Below are positions 11,400-22,996 of a DNA stretch of 64,000 bases, in pieces (position 1 is the first letter of the stretch; each line of letters starts with the position of its first letter). The notes below the pieces were generated by a model. That model had not been told where the DNA came from. It ran no database searches and saw only the letters and a list, made by a program, of their open reading frames with translations. The stretch lies in the NCBI GenBank assembly GCA_023374025.1, contig SIJG01000063.1:310001-374000 (forward strand), read 5' to 3'. The DNA comes from Heterodera schachtii. Its lineage: Eukaryota; Nematoda; Chromadorea; Rhabditida; Heteroderidae. Made by a program: the position numbers and the translations under genes.

Positions 11400-12560
11400 G
11401 ATGCACAATTTGTGGCAAATATGAATGCCCTTCAGCCATTTTTCAATTGCCAATTAAAATTTCGAAGAGCAATTAAAATATTTTTTGAAGGTATAATTAT
11501 GAAGCATTGGCCATTAAATGTGCGTGACACCAGCAGCAGCAAAAGAAATTTTGAAGCAAAATGGCATTAACAGTACAAAACAGAGCAAATTGACATAATT
11601 AAAAGGTTAAATCTACAAATTGAAAAAAAATATTTTTTTAAAAGCCGCGCGGATGAAAAAAAACTGTGTAACGAGCAAATTTGAGGGCATAAAGCAATAA
11701 TTTATTGGGCAATCTTCGAAATTTTTGCCATTTGTTGTTTAATTTTGGGATGTTTGCACGAAACGGGAAAGTATTGTTCAGCGCAATTATGAAGTTTATG
11801 AAGCGCAGACTAATTGAGGATAAATGACCGAGACGGGCGGGGGGGGGGGGGGGGGGGGACAATTAACCCAATAATTAAAAAATGGGCTTAAATACGGTAT
11901 GAGTATTTATACAGCATTATCAAGCGATTTATTTGTTGTTTATATTATATGTATACACCAATAATTACAAGAGATGGTGGTGATTAAACGACTGATTGAT
12001 TGGTCGGTTCCATTTATTGTGCCCCCTCCCCACGCCACTTTCGGCTGTTGTTGTTCATCTCCGTCCGATTAGCGAAACAATACAATGCAATTAGCGATGA
12101 TTAGCATTGCTTTTTCAACGCTTTTTCTGCCCGGAGATGCGACTGACTGCTGATGCTGCAATCGCTTCTTCAGCTCATTTTATTATATTTTGCATATGAC
12201 TGTGATGAGTGACTACTTCTTGATACTTCAATTTCCCCCCCCCCCCCCCCTCCCCGGGGGGGAACGAAACGAAACGAACAGCGCGACTCGGCGGATCAAT
12301 TGGTGGGGGCGGCGGATCTCCCGCCCGTTGAAGTGATTTGAATGGATCAGCAGATAAAATCCAAAAGCTGGGCGAAAAAGCGGTGAATTATTGGAGAGGC
12401 CAATTTGTTACTTTGGAACAGCTAATTCAAAAAGTCTGCTAAACCGGACTGGACTATAGAGCATCAAATCAAATCTAATTCTGCTGATCAACAGCCAACA
12501 GACTGATTTGAGAGTGAATGGGTTTAAAATTTAATGCTTTTTAAATGATTAAATTTAAAA
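11400..12560. other. Intergenic DNA upstream of the BPI/LBP-like gene
   Basis: No convincing gene. It holds a G homopolymer of about 20 (11839-11858) and a C homopolymer (12235-12250) followed by CCCCGGGGGG. The promoter of the minus-strand gene should lie just above 11350, but no clear motif stands out. Confidence 0.5.
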
Positions 12561-12571
12561 ATGGCACAGAC

Positions 12572-12730
12572 TAAGGATGGATTCCGTGGCCTCAAAAATT
12601 TTCGGAAGTCGGAAATCGGAATTCCGACCCCAAAAATGACGGAAATCGGAATTCCGACGCCCTACATTTATTCGGAAATCGGAATTCCGACCCCAAAAAT
12701 ATCGCAAATCGGAATTTCGTGCCATCCCTG
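12572..12730. mobile_element. hAT-like MITE, 159 bp, CAGGGATGG-type ends
   Basis: Left end TAAGGATGGATTCC (probably a mutated CAGGGATGG), right end TGCCATCCCTG. Internal repeats of GGAATTCCGA occur three to four times. Perfect 8-bp target duplication GCACAGAC at 12564-12571 and 12731-12738. Confidence 0.85.
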
Positions 12731-12739
12731 GCACAGACC

Positions 12740-13771
12740 CAAGCAAATGGCATATTTAAAAGGTTATTTTAATCAATTAGGGATTTGTAGTTAAATTCAA
12801 CTCAAAAATTATGGAGCAGCACTTGGAGTGATTCGCATAAATTTTCGTTTTTCTTCTAAGAAATGCTCCCATAACCTATAAAAATGTCCGTCCGATTTTG
12901 GGCTCGCACTTTTGCGCATCAGCCGAAGCAAATTGAAGAAAACGCGTTCAATTGGCGGTGCTTTTGAACGAGTGAGCGCAATTCAAAGAAATGGGAAATT
13001 TGAGTAAATGGCGAAATTTGGTAAAACGCGGCGGTGAAACGGACGATATTTTGGGGAGGGGAAAAAACGGGGGGGGGGGGGGGGGACAGCTGAGAGCGGA
13101 TGTTTGCGCAAGAGAATTACTATTATAAGAAAGAAAAGGAATTTAGCAGAAAAACAAATTAAATTAAATTAAATTAAAAAATATGCAAAAAATAACAAAT
13201 AAAATTTAGTCGAATTTATAAAATTCGTACAATTTTTAACAAATCTAAATTAAAAATTCTAAATTTTGTCCTTCGTTTTAAAACAGGCAAAACCCCAAAA
13301 ATTAGAGACTTTTTTTTACGAAATTTTTAATAATTAATTTTAAAAATTCGGAATCACTAAATAGAGAAGTTATGTGGAGAATTTGCCATTTTTATTTTTC
13401 TTTACCAATTTATCACTAATTTGGATGGTCACACAGTTGGACATTGGTGGGGCAGCAAATTCAATTTCAAAATTTAAATTCTATTTCGAAAGTCGGCTAA
13501 TTTAAGAAATAAATCATCCGCACTGCTTTATTATCCACGCAAATTTTGAGTGTATGGAAAAATAAATGAATGAAAAAATTGCGAATTTTGGGCAGCAAAA
13601 TGCGACAGAGCGTGACCAAAACCACAACAAAACGGCAGACGGGGGAGAAGGAGCTTATGCGGGCGAAAAAGTGGTCGGTTATGTGCAACAAGCGGAGGAG
13701 TTTAATGCAAAAGCAAAGGGCGAAAAAGAGGGGAAAAGTCAGTCCCAAAAAGGGAAGGACGATGCTGGGGG
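12740..13771. other. Intergenic AT-rich DNA
   Basis: Contains a CCTATAAAAATG segment at about 12875, a G homopolymer of about 17 (13070-13086), and overlapping short open frames at 13566-13787 in more than one phase. None has a splice context or recognisable product, so no gene is called. Confidence 0.4.
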
Positions 13772-13779
13772 ATTTATAT

Positions 13780-13977
13780 TAGAGTAGAGCGAGACCGGGA
13801 ATTTTGGGCTTAACCGGGACCGGGACCTTTTCGGGTTGAAAAACCGGGAATTTTTGGCTGGGAAAACCGGGAAAAAACCCGGGACTGGTCCCGGTCCCGG
13901 TCAAACCGGGACCTCGGTACTCAGTTGTACTCAGCTCTCAGCTGTCCGTGTTTTGGTCCCGGTCCCACTCTACTCTA
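13780..13977. mobile_element. hAT-like MITE, 198 bp, CCGGGACC-rich
   Basis: Ends TAGAGTAGAGCGAGACCGGG and CCCACTCTACTCTA. Perfect 8-bp target duplication ATTTATAT at 13772-13779 and 13978-13985. Interior made of GGTCCCGGT-type units. Confidence 0.9.
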
Positions 13978-13989
13978 ATTTATATTATA

Positions 13990-15040
13990 CTGCAAAATTT
14001 AAAAAAAAATTCGTTAACTTTTAAGAAAATTATGAGCTTAGACACTAAAAAATAGCCAAGTTTTTTGAACATTTTTGGTCATAACTTTCTCGAAACTTGA
14101 CAAAATTTTTTGAAATTTTGCAGGATAAAAAATAAACAATTAGGGAATGTTATCAAATTTAAAATTTTAGTTGTTTTTGAGCAAAGTTATTCAAAAAATA
14201 TTTTACATTTGATGGTTTTTGACTAATGGACCGGCGAAGCGAAACTTGGCTTGGCACTCGACGTCGAAGCTCAACACGAAGCCCGCCAATTTACTCGGTT
14301 TCAAGCAGGAAGACCAAAAGTTTTTTCGAGAATTTTTATCCTAATAAAAATAGTTATCACAACAAAATTTGATTAAATATTGAATATGAAAATGAAATGA
14401 ATAGGGAGCAATGGCCGGTCAAAAAATATAAAATTATAAAGACAGACCCTATACCGTAAATGCTCTAATTACCCCCCCGGGGGGATTATTGTTCAACCTC
14501 CCCAGAAAGGGGGGATTATTAGGGATGTGCGAGAGTCCCGGTTCTCGGTTCCCGACTCGGGAAATTTTCCGGGTTTTTCGCTTCCCGGTCTCGGGTTTTT
14601 AGTCTCGGAAACCGAGAAATTTTTACACTGTTAAGGATGACCTTTTCGGGGAGTGGGTCGCCGGTAAAGAGAGAAAAGAGGAAAAATTATTGAAATTTTT
14701 AATAAATTTTCTTAACAAAACTCTTTAAAAACCCCAACAAAAAAAATTTCCGGCGGCGCCTATCGGCACCGCCGGACCTCCTGTTCCCCAAATTTTTTTT
14801 GGAAAAACCGTCGCAAAAAAAGGGTTACCCGACATTTGCGGACCGACAAATGCGGATCGACATTTGCGGATTTCTAAAAGCCGACATTTGAGGACGAATA
14901 TTTTGAATAAATATTTAACAAAAATTTCTCAACCAATTACCAGTCATTTTTTCCTGGGGCTCCTAACGGCACCATCGGACCCCCATTTTATCATATTTTT
15001 GAAAAATGGAGACCAAAATGGTTCTGCGCACTAGTTTCGA
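13990..15040. other. Mosaic of transposon fragments
   Basis: No gene seen. Contains a copy of the dispersed repeat whose consensus includes GTCATAACTTT (14040-14220), a fragment of the TACCGTA element (14452-14520), a hAT-like left end (TAGGGATGTGCGAGAG at 14520), and the GC-rich core at about 14750-14777 and, degenerate, at 14957-14990. Confidence 0.5.
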
Positions 15041-15044
15041 TATA

Positions 15045-15644
15045 TTAAGCATAAATAACATATTTTCCACTTGGTTTGAGGCTTCTACGTTGACTTTTAT
15101 TATGCCTTTTTTTGCCTTTTTCGGGATTTTCGTGCCTTAAATGCCTTTTTTGGCATTTTGCCATTTTGGTGCCTTTTTGGTGTTTTTTTTTTCCGATTTT
15201 GATGCCTTTTTTGGCGTTTTTTTCCGGAAAATTACATTAAAAAGGGAATAAAATCGGGAAAATACACCCCTAAGAAATGACTTGAAAAATTTTCAAAAAA
15301 ATACATCCCTTAAAAATGAAAAAATTTCAGAAATACACCCCTAAGAATTGAAAAATTTTCTCAAAAATTGATCGCCAAAATTTCATTTTTTCTTGATAAA
15401 AATTTTAGATTTTAAAAATTTTCTTTATTCGAAAAACATTATAAAATATTTAATAATCATTTAAATGTCCAAAATTAAGTTTTTGGTTAACTTTACGTGT
15501 TTTGCTCCCTAAAAACCTTATAAATAATTTTTTAAATGCCTTTTTTCATGCCTTTTTTGGGATTTTCGTCCCTTTTTTTCAATTTTTTGGTGCCTATTTT
15601 AGTGCCTTTTTCGCGATTTTTGGAGCCTTTTTTTGCGGTCTCTA
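15045..15644 (+). mobile_element. hAT-like element, GCGGTCTCTA end, left side truncated
   Basis: Close match to the complete element at 19281-19908 from the segment GCATAAATAACATATTTTCC onward, ending TTGCGGTCTCTA. The left terminal TAGAGACC is absent. It carries many GCCTTTTT repeats and was probably cut by another insertion. Confidence 0.7.
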
Positions 15645-16169
15645 ATTATTAGATACGGGGGGATAAATGGGGAAGGGGACATTATTTTTCGACAGATTTA
15701 TTTAGTGGTAAATTTTTTAAATTTTTTGAACATTTCGTCAAAAAATGTAATCGCGTCAAAAAAATTATTTTTTTATTGCAGTTTTGTTAATGAATTTGTG
15801 AATTTTACATCAAAAATTTGAAAAATGTCAAAAATTTATAAAATTTTGAGAAAACCTTCAGAAAATTTGGAATTTGTATTTAAATTTTTTCATTTTTGAG
15901 CCCGTAAAATTTAAGCTAATTTTTGGAAATTCATCATCGCTTCAGGGTTTGACAATGTTAGTGGATAAAGCTTTAAAATAAAGAAAAACTGGAAGAATTT
16001 TATTTGTTTTATTTGATTTATTTGATTTTCTAAATTAAATATGAAAAAAATTCTTCCACTAATTCTGGAAATTTTCAATTTTTCAGAAAAAAATTCAACA
16101 TTCCATTCTGAAAGGGAGTTTTCATAAATTAAAAAGCAGGAAAAACCGAAATTTTATATGTCTTTAGGG

Positions 16170-16787
16170 CAGGGCTCCCAAGTGTCCTTATTTGTAAGAT
16201 TTGTCCTTATTTTGGCACGACCTCGTTGTTTTGTGCTTTTGGATTTGAAAATAAAAATAACAAAAAATGAATAATTTTTTGAATTACATATCTTTTTTTT
16301 GAAGCGAATATTCGAATAATTTAAATTTGAAAAAAGTACATTTTAATTCATTTTCGTGAGATTTTTTTATAAAAAATTGGCACAAAAAACTCAAAATTGG
16401 TAATTTTTTGGTGAAAATCTGTTAACAAATTGCATTGAAATTTTCAAAAATTTTCCCGGTGGCGCCTACCGGCGCCACCGGACCCCCGCGTTTCCCAAAA
16501 GGTTTTTAGAAAAAGCGCGCCGCAAAAAAATTTCATTTTGAATAAAAAAATTTTTCCAATTGTGATTTTTTGACCACAGTTGATTTTTTGTCGGCCAAAT
16601 GCTGATTTTAAAAATTTCAGTTGGCAGCCTTGGTTTTTACGTTAATAAAAAAATTGTCGATATTTCATGTTTTTATTGCATTTCTTTCATGCTATTATTA
16701 GTTTTAGAAAAATCTTATTTTTGGGGTCCGAATCTTACTTTTAGCCTCATCTGTCCTTATTTTGGAAAAAAAAACTTGGGAGCCCTG
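16170..16787. mobile_element. hAT-like element, CAGGGCTCCC ends, 618 bp
   Basis: Ends CAGGGCTCCCAAGTGTCC and, inverted, CTTGGGAGCCCTG. Perfect 8-bp target duplication CTTTAGGG at 16162-16169 and 16788-16795. The GC-rich core shared with other elements sits at about 16455-16485. Confidence 0.9.
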
Positions 16788-16799
16788 CTTTAGGGGTAT

Positions 16800-18120
16800 T
16801 TTAGGGCGCTGATCAAGAATTTGGAATTAGATTTTGGTTAGGACTTTGTTAAGACATCAGAATCCCTGCATTTAAACATTCTTGATATCATTCAATAGCC
16901 CTTAAAATTCTATATCTAACCACCATGTTTCAGAAAATTTGATCAAGTTTGAAAAAAGATAGGGCCGAAATTTTTTTAAGTTTTTTGGTCATAACCTTTT
17001 TGAAAAGCAATAAAATTTTTCTTACATTTTGCAGATAGATAGAGAATTCTAAGGGCTATCGAATGATTCCAAGAATGTTTAATTTGGTCGACCTTTACAA
17101 AAGTTATGACGATTTTTTTGTCGAAAAACAATACGAGTTGGGGCAGTACGAGTTGGTCGTCCGATTCTGAGGCATCATTCTGATTGTGAGGGGGAGGGGA
17201 GAGGGTCTGTGATTTTTCTGTATTATTTTTTCATGTTTATTAAACATTTAAATGAGTTTCGATTTTGAATTAATAAATTATTATTAAATTTTTCGAAAGA
17301 ATAAAAATTCCATTTATCCCACCGCCGGGGGGATAAATGGAGACGGGGGGATTATTGTTCAACCTCCTCAGAAAGGGGAGGATTAATGGAGACAGTGGGA
17401 TTAATGGAGACAGTGGAATTAATGGAGACAGGGGGATAATTAGAGCATATACGGTATAGCATGCCCAATGCACCGCCAGAAAACATTTCTAGTTTTGAGC
17501 AGCATTAAAATAATGGACCCTAAAGTATTTTTAATTCATAATAAATACCTATTAATAAAATTAAATAAAAATACAAGAAAAATTAAAATTTTTTTTTAAA
17601 AGACGAGATAGAAAAAAGTATTGAAAAATGTTTCTTTTTCATGCCTTTTTCGGGATTTTGGTGCCTTTTTTACGTTTTCTATTAATAAGCCCACTTTCAT
17701 ACATTTATGCTTTAGTTTAATTAATTTTTGAGTTATTTTAAAATCTGAATGAACGGTGCAAATGGATTTTGTAGAGCGGCGCAAATGTCGGTACATCATT
17801 TTTGTCACCAGACAAACATCGGTGAGTACAAAAACAGTAAGAACTATCAGTTTCACTAATTGGCTCTAATGGGAAAAGAATCACATTAATGGCATTCAAA
17901 TTTTAATGTAGTCATTCAGTCATTCTTATGATTTTAATTGCTCTTTTTGATGTTTCATTTCTTTTGGCAATACCATAAAAAAGGCCATAAACCAAAGATA
18001 CTTCAATTAATAGCTTAAATTTTTCGTCAATTTATATATATATTTTTTAAATTTACATCCTCATTTTTAGTACATTTTTCCTATTTTATGCTTTTAGAGA
18101 AATTCTTTTGCAAATTCAGA
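16800..18120. other. Intergenic DNA with repeats upstream of the first chemoreceptor
   Basis: Contains the GTCATAAC-type dispersed repeat (16960-17120), a TACCGTA-element fragment with three 18-bp units reading ATTAATGGAGACAGTGG (about 17383-17440), and a minus-strand open frame (17596-17856) with one hydrophobic stretch that could be a receptor remnant but is not convincing. Confidence 0.4.
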
Positions 18121-18126
18121 AAATGA

Positions 18127-21100
18127 ATGCCACCAATATCGTCATATTCCGTCAGCAACCCGGTGAGATAATTGATTTAGAAATTATGTGCCCAAAATAA
18201 ACCGAAAATGGTCTTTTTAGCTTTACAACAAATACGTTGGGGTCGGCTTTTCCTTCTCCCTCCTTTGGCTGTACTCGCCGCATTTTGTGATCGGACTGAT
18301 CGGAATGGTGCTGAACGCAAGTTTAGTCTATGTGACATGGAAATGTCGGTAAGTTGATAAGCTGTAAAAAGTGCATTAATCCGGAGAAATAATAGCTTAA
18401 CGCAATTACATTCCAATGGGGTGATTGATTAGTCTTAAATGTCCTAAATGTGTTCGGGAATTTGTTTTAATCCGCTTATTGGAGGTCAAACTTAGTGAAC
18501 AGCTTCTATTTTTTAGAAAACTACACCCCGCCGAAGATGGCATTTTAAGTGAAATCGTTAAATAAAATTGATTTCGACTAATGAAAGAATTATTATTAAG
18601 TAACTTTTAATGAATTATTAGGATATAAAATTTTTGCAATTTTTTATCGCCCAAATGATAATAAAGGCTTCAATAAAATTTTAAAATTTTATCTGAAAAT
18701 CCGATTGTAAATCGCCACAAACAAAAAGGACCACCCTGAACGGTCTGTTCAACCTTCTGATCGCTGTGGAAAGTTTCGCCAGCCTTTGCTGGCAGTACTC
18801 CTACATTTACCCATGGTTCATCGCCCTGTCCGGGACGAATCTCGTCTCGGCGGAGCTGTGCTTTTGGCTGCAGTTTGTCTCCAATTGGGGCGTCAATGTG
18901 CAAAACATGACCATGCTTTTTGTTGCCTTGGAACGCCTTTGCGGCATAATTTTTCCAATTTGGTGAAAAAAATAAATGCTAAATTAATTGATCAAAATAA
19001 ATTCGGCTTATAGGTCAAAAATAAAGCGCAATGCCATACGGTACAAAATTGTGCTGAATTTGATCAGCTTTACCTACGGACTCATCTATAACTCCATCGC
19101 CTACACTGGCATTTTGAACGAATTTCAAAACAAGTTGCATTTAAAGTTTTAATTGATTGGTCTCTTACAATTTAAGAAATTATCCAAAGTTTTAATTGGC
19201 CATTTTATTAATTGACTTAATTTATTGGTTGCGATTAAGAAATGGCCTCATAAATCTCAATTCATTGATTGATTCATAATTAGAGACCGACTTTTGGGGC
19301 ATATGCCTTTTTTCTGCGCACTAGTTTCAATATATTAAGCATAAATAACATATTTTCCACTTGGTTTGAGGCTTCTACGTTGATTTTATTATGCCTTTTT
19401 TTGCCTTTTTCGGGATTTTCGTGCCTTAAATGCCTTTTTTGGCATTTTGCCGTTTTGGTGCCTTTTGGCGTTTTTTTCGATGCCTTTTTTGGCGTTTTTT
19501 TCCGGAAAATTCCATTAAAAAAGGAATAGTATCGGGAAAATACACCCCTAAAAAAATTACTTGAAAATTTTTCAAAAAAATATATCCCTTAAAAATAAAA
19601 AAATTTCATAAATACACCCCTAAGAATTGAAAAATTTTCTCAAAAATTGATCGCCAAAATTTCATTTTTTTCTTAGTAAAAATTTTATTTTTAAAATTTT
19701 CCTTATTCGAAAAACCTTATAAAATTTAATATCATTTAAATGTCCAAAATTAAGTTTTTGGTTAACTTTTACGTGTTTTGCTCCCTAAAAACCTTATAAA
19801 TAATTTTTTAAATGCCTTTTTTGGGATTTTCGTGCCTTTTTTTCAATTTTTTGGTGCCTATTTTAGTGCCTTTTTCGCGATTTTTGGAGCCTTTTTTTGC
19901 GGTCTCTATTCATAATTCTTTCTGCTGCCGTCAGATTGGTGTTGTGCTTCATGGGAGACAATCGGTCCACATTCGCCAACAAGTACGTCTTTCGTGTCAA
20001 CGTGTCCTTGGAAATCTGCACAGTGTTTTTTTATTGCCTAATTTGGGTCCAAATGGCCAGAGGGGCGATCAAAAAAGTCAAAAGTAAGAAGGGCAAACGG
20101 CAATTAATTTATGAACTAATTAAATAAATTATTAATCAATTGTTTCATTTATTAATGACTAAGTCAGTTAGTTAATTAATTGGTTAATTATTTAATTGTT
20201 CAAATAATTTATTCATTGTTTCATTCCTTAATGGCTAATTTATTTGTTTAATTAATTAATTAATAATTTAATTGTTTGAATAATAATTGTTTAATTTAAT
20301 ATTAATTAATTATTTAAATATTGATTAAATAATAATTGATTAATTAATTGTTTTATTCCTTAATTGCTAAGTCACTTCGACCAGCAACATGCACATTCTC
20401 AAGTCCCTCACTGTCATCATTATGTTCGTCATGTTCGGCTGGGTCCTGAACGGACTGAGCATCTTTTATGTGCCATTTTTGAAGCTGTCGCCAGAGGATA
20501 GCATCAGTTTTGCCGCTGGGCTTGTCCAGCTGACTCTCGTCGCATCGGCCAGCAATGCGCCCGTTCTCTATGTGTTCAGGTGGGAAAATGTGCCCGGGAG
20601 TGTGTTAATTGAAACCGAAAAATATGACAGTGAAATTCGGGATTGGTCATAATTAGGGTCGGGATTTCTCGTGAAAAAACTTCTTTTTTTTTTGCGCAAT
20701 TGTTTTGAAGAAAAAAGCTCAAAAAACGCTGTTCTGTTTTTTCATTTGAACGTCATTTTTCGTCACTAGAAATCACTATTTTGGAGTGTTTGTTGTCCAC
20801 TATTTTTTCAATATTTTGACATTTTTTGGAAAATTCCTTAACAAAAATGCCATAAAACCAAAAAATATACGCTTAAGAATCGACCTAAAAATTTTTAAAA
20901 ATCACTCATAAGAAATGAAAAAAATTTTCTCAAAAAGTTCATTTTCTTGGCATGAATTTTAAATTTACAAAATTATTTTTGTATCATTTTTGGTTTTTTG
21001 CCCTTAAAAATCCCAATTTTACCTGATTTGCAACTGCAATTAGTGAATAAAAATTATTTTGGTTTATTTTTTGGCTAAAAATTATGTCACTATTTGACAC

Positions 21101-21496
21101 CTTTTCGCACTTTTTATCACTATTTTAGTTAACAATTTCGAGATTTTTCGTCACTAAAAGTCGCGACCCTAGTCATAACATTAGCCAAAACGAAAGCAGG
21201 TTGGGAATAGCTGACCTTGGCAAATTATTCCAATTCGACTTTCGCTTTAAATCTAATTTTTTTTTTGCCATTTCCCAAAAATTTTTAAAAATTTCAGCGC
21301 TGAATATCGTCGTTGCTTTCAAAAAGTCTTTCCTTGGCTCGCCAAACAGCAAAATGCCGTTTCTAACATTGTTTTCGTTGGCACTTCGTCATCGAATTTG
21401 GCACGTCGAGGAGGCCAACATGGACAAACAGTAGCTGATCAGCAACAAAAACAACAACAACGGCGCACGTTGCCAATTGTCAGTCGGACATTGTGA
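18127..21496 (+). CDS. Seven-transmembrane chemoreceptor, Srsx-like, 357 aa
   Basis: Seven exons: 18127-18162, 18221-18348, 18729-18962, 19014-19133, 19935-20083, 20372-20579, 21298-21496. All phases match and the total is 358 codons including the stop. The extracellular N-terminus is short. TM1 includes HFVIGLIGMVLNASLVYVTW, with the Asn typical of helix 1. A TLNGLFNLLIA segment follows as TM2, then a Cys/Trp pair before TM3 and an ALERLCGIIFP end of TM3 in the position of the DRY-type motif. Three more helices and a final SASNAPVLYVFRSAEYR motif at TM7 follow. The C-terminal tail is Gln-rich. This organisation is that of nematode Srsx receptors, which act as G-protein-coupled chemosensors in sensory neurons. 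The first ATG in frame with exon 2 was chosen. Introns 4 and 6 each carry a hAT-like element. Confidence 0.85.
19281..19908. mobile_element. hAT-like element, TAGAGACC ends, 628 bp
   Basis: Begins TAGAGACCGA, ends TTGCGGTCTCTA. Perfect 8-bp target duplication TTCATAAT at 19273-19280 and 19909-19916. Dominated by GCCTTTTT/GGCGTTTTT repeats. Complete member of the family represented also at 15045-15644 and 61251-61950. Inserted in intron 4 of the chemoreceptor gene. Confidence 0.9.
20100..20370. repeat. TAAT-rich simple repeat in an intron
   Basis: Degenerate TTAATTAAT repeats fill intron 5 of the chemoreceptor gene. Confidence 0.7.
20654..21171. mobile_element. hAT-like element, TAGGGTCG ends, 518 bp
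   Basis: Ends TAGGGTCGGGATTTCTCG and, inverted, AAGTCGCGACCCTA. Target duplication 7 of 8 matching: GTCATAAT (20646-20653) and GTCATAAC (21172-21179). Inserted in intron 6 of the chemoreceptor gene. Part of the interior resembles the TAGAGACC family. Confidence 0.85.
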
Positions 21497-21973
21497 CTCA
21501 CAAATCAGCTGAGAGACGGACAAACTGACCATACCATGCATCTCGAAATAATCCGAATTTCAACAATGTTTTTTTTTTGTACTTTGACCCGGGAATTGCC
21601 ATTTTTAATACAAAATTGCTGAAACAGTCTTAAAACTTAAATAGAATAACAAATTATCCTGTAATTCGTGTTTTTCAATTTATTTAAAACCCTTTGCCAA
21701 AAAGCTGAGAAAATAATGACTAATTCATTAAAAAATATTGAAATATATTTACAACATTTGATTGTTAATTTGCAATGCTTCTTATCTCATTTATTTATAT
21801 CCGAATATAAAAATGCCAACTTTTTAACCTAAAAATATCCAAATAAATCCCCGTTTCATTTATAGATTATACATATGTCAATGGCATAACAATCAAAAAA
21901 TAAATACTGCTAAATACAAAAAAATATTTGGCACTTTTTAAAAATACATTGGTGATTGCTTTAAAATGTCCAT

Positions 21974-22400
21974 TAATTCGTTGGCATTATTTCCATCGTT
22001 TTGCCGCGCAGTAAATTCGGCCAATCTCTGCTTGCTGCTCAGATCAGTGACATGGGTTCGTCGCTGATCGAAAAGATTCGCTGGCCGAGGAAAGGCAGTG
22101 AATGGCACGTGAACTGTGTTTGGTGAGCACCAGGGATTGCATTCCGAGGCCCAAAAAATTTTTGGAAACCGAAATTCCGAGGATCAAAAATTTTTTGAAT
22201 CGGATTTCCGACCCCAAAAGTGTCATAAGTCGGAATTCTGTGCCATTCCTGGTGAGCACCCGCCGCTCACGGGATCATTTTGCGGAGGATGTGTACGGAC
22301 GGATCTGCGTTGGTCGACGGCGTTTTGTAGAGAACCGAGTCGAACTTGGCGGACGGTCGGGGCCGGCAAATTGGAGCAGTACGGCATAATGACATTGCCT
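21974..22400 (+). pseudogene. Decayed LIM-domain-like fragment interrupted by a MITE
   Basis: An open frame from about 21974 reads AAQISDMGSSLIEKIRW and then SEWHVNCVW, which resembles the middle of a LIM zinc finger (W-H-x2-C after an I-x-D segment). It is cut by a 121-bp element at 22131-22251. After it, fragments in different frames resemble the second half of such a finger (PPLTGSF, then EDVYGRIC). The first zinc-binding Cys pair is missing and frame shifts are needed, so this is a relic if it is LIM at all. Confidence 0.3.
22131..22251. mobile_element. hAT-like MITE, 121 bp, CAGGGATTG ends
   Basis: Begins CAGGGATTGCATTCCGAGGC, ends TGTGCCATTCCTG. Perfect 8-bp target duplication GTGAGCAC at 22123-22130 and 22252-22259. 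Same group as 12572-12730. Confidence 0.9.
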
Positions 22401-22996
22401 AAGGCATTAATGCACCATTGGCTAAATAAGGCACATTCGAGGCAAAATATGTATCAAATAAAAGTGTTTTTCCTACTAATTAGAGCACGGAGAATCCAGA
22501 AAAAAAAAAATGTTTTTGCATAAATTGTACAATACTTTTAGGCAAAGCCATTTAATTTAATTAATTTAATATGCAATTATTTTATTCATTTGATTACGCT
22601 TTTGCAATAATTTTAGTGAAATAATATTTATACAATTGAGTTATGTGGATTTTTTTGTAAAAATTTTGGTAATGGCTTGAGAAAATTTTTGCATAAAAAT
22701 AGCCAATTTTGGTGGTATTTTAAATATTGTCCGTTTTCATGACGATGTTTTTTTAAATAATGACTTCTCCCCGTTTAACGAAATTTTCTTTTTTATTTTT
22801 TCTTCGTCGGCTTTCATTTCCGTATTCATTTATTTGAAAAAAGCATTAAAATTATTTAACTTTTATTATATGTATATTTAATCAATAAATTGATTGATTA
22901 ATGTTTAAGAAAATTTTCTATATATTTTTGAAGAAATTATTATTTTATAATTATAATTTTTTATCGGTTTTTATTTTTTATTATAGCAAATTCGTG

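Noticed and set aside
13566..13787. Open frames of 70-83 codons on both strands
   Set aside because: Several frames are open at once, none has splice signals, a recognisable product or a convincing start; one ends in a transposon target duplication.
14515..15652. ATTATTAG at 14515-14522 and again at 15645-15652 as a target duplication of the element ending at 15644
   Set aside because: The sequence after the left copy (GGATGTGCGAGAG) does not match the family's TAGAGACC end, so the match is probably chance or the result of nested insertions.
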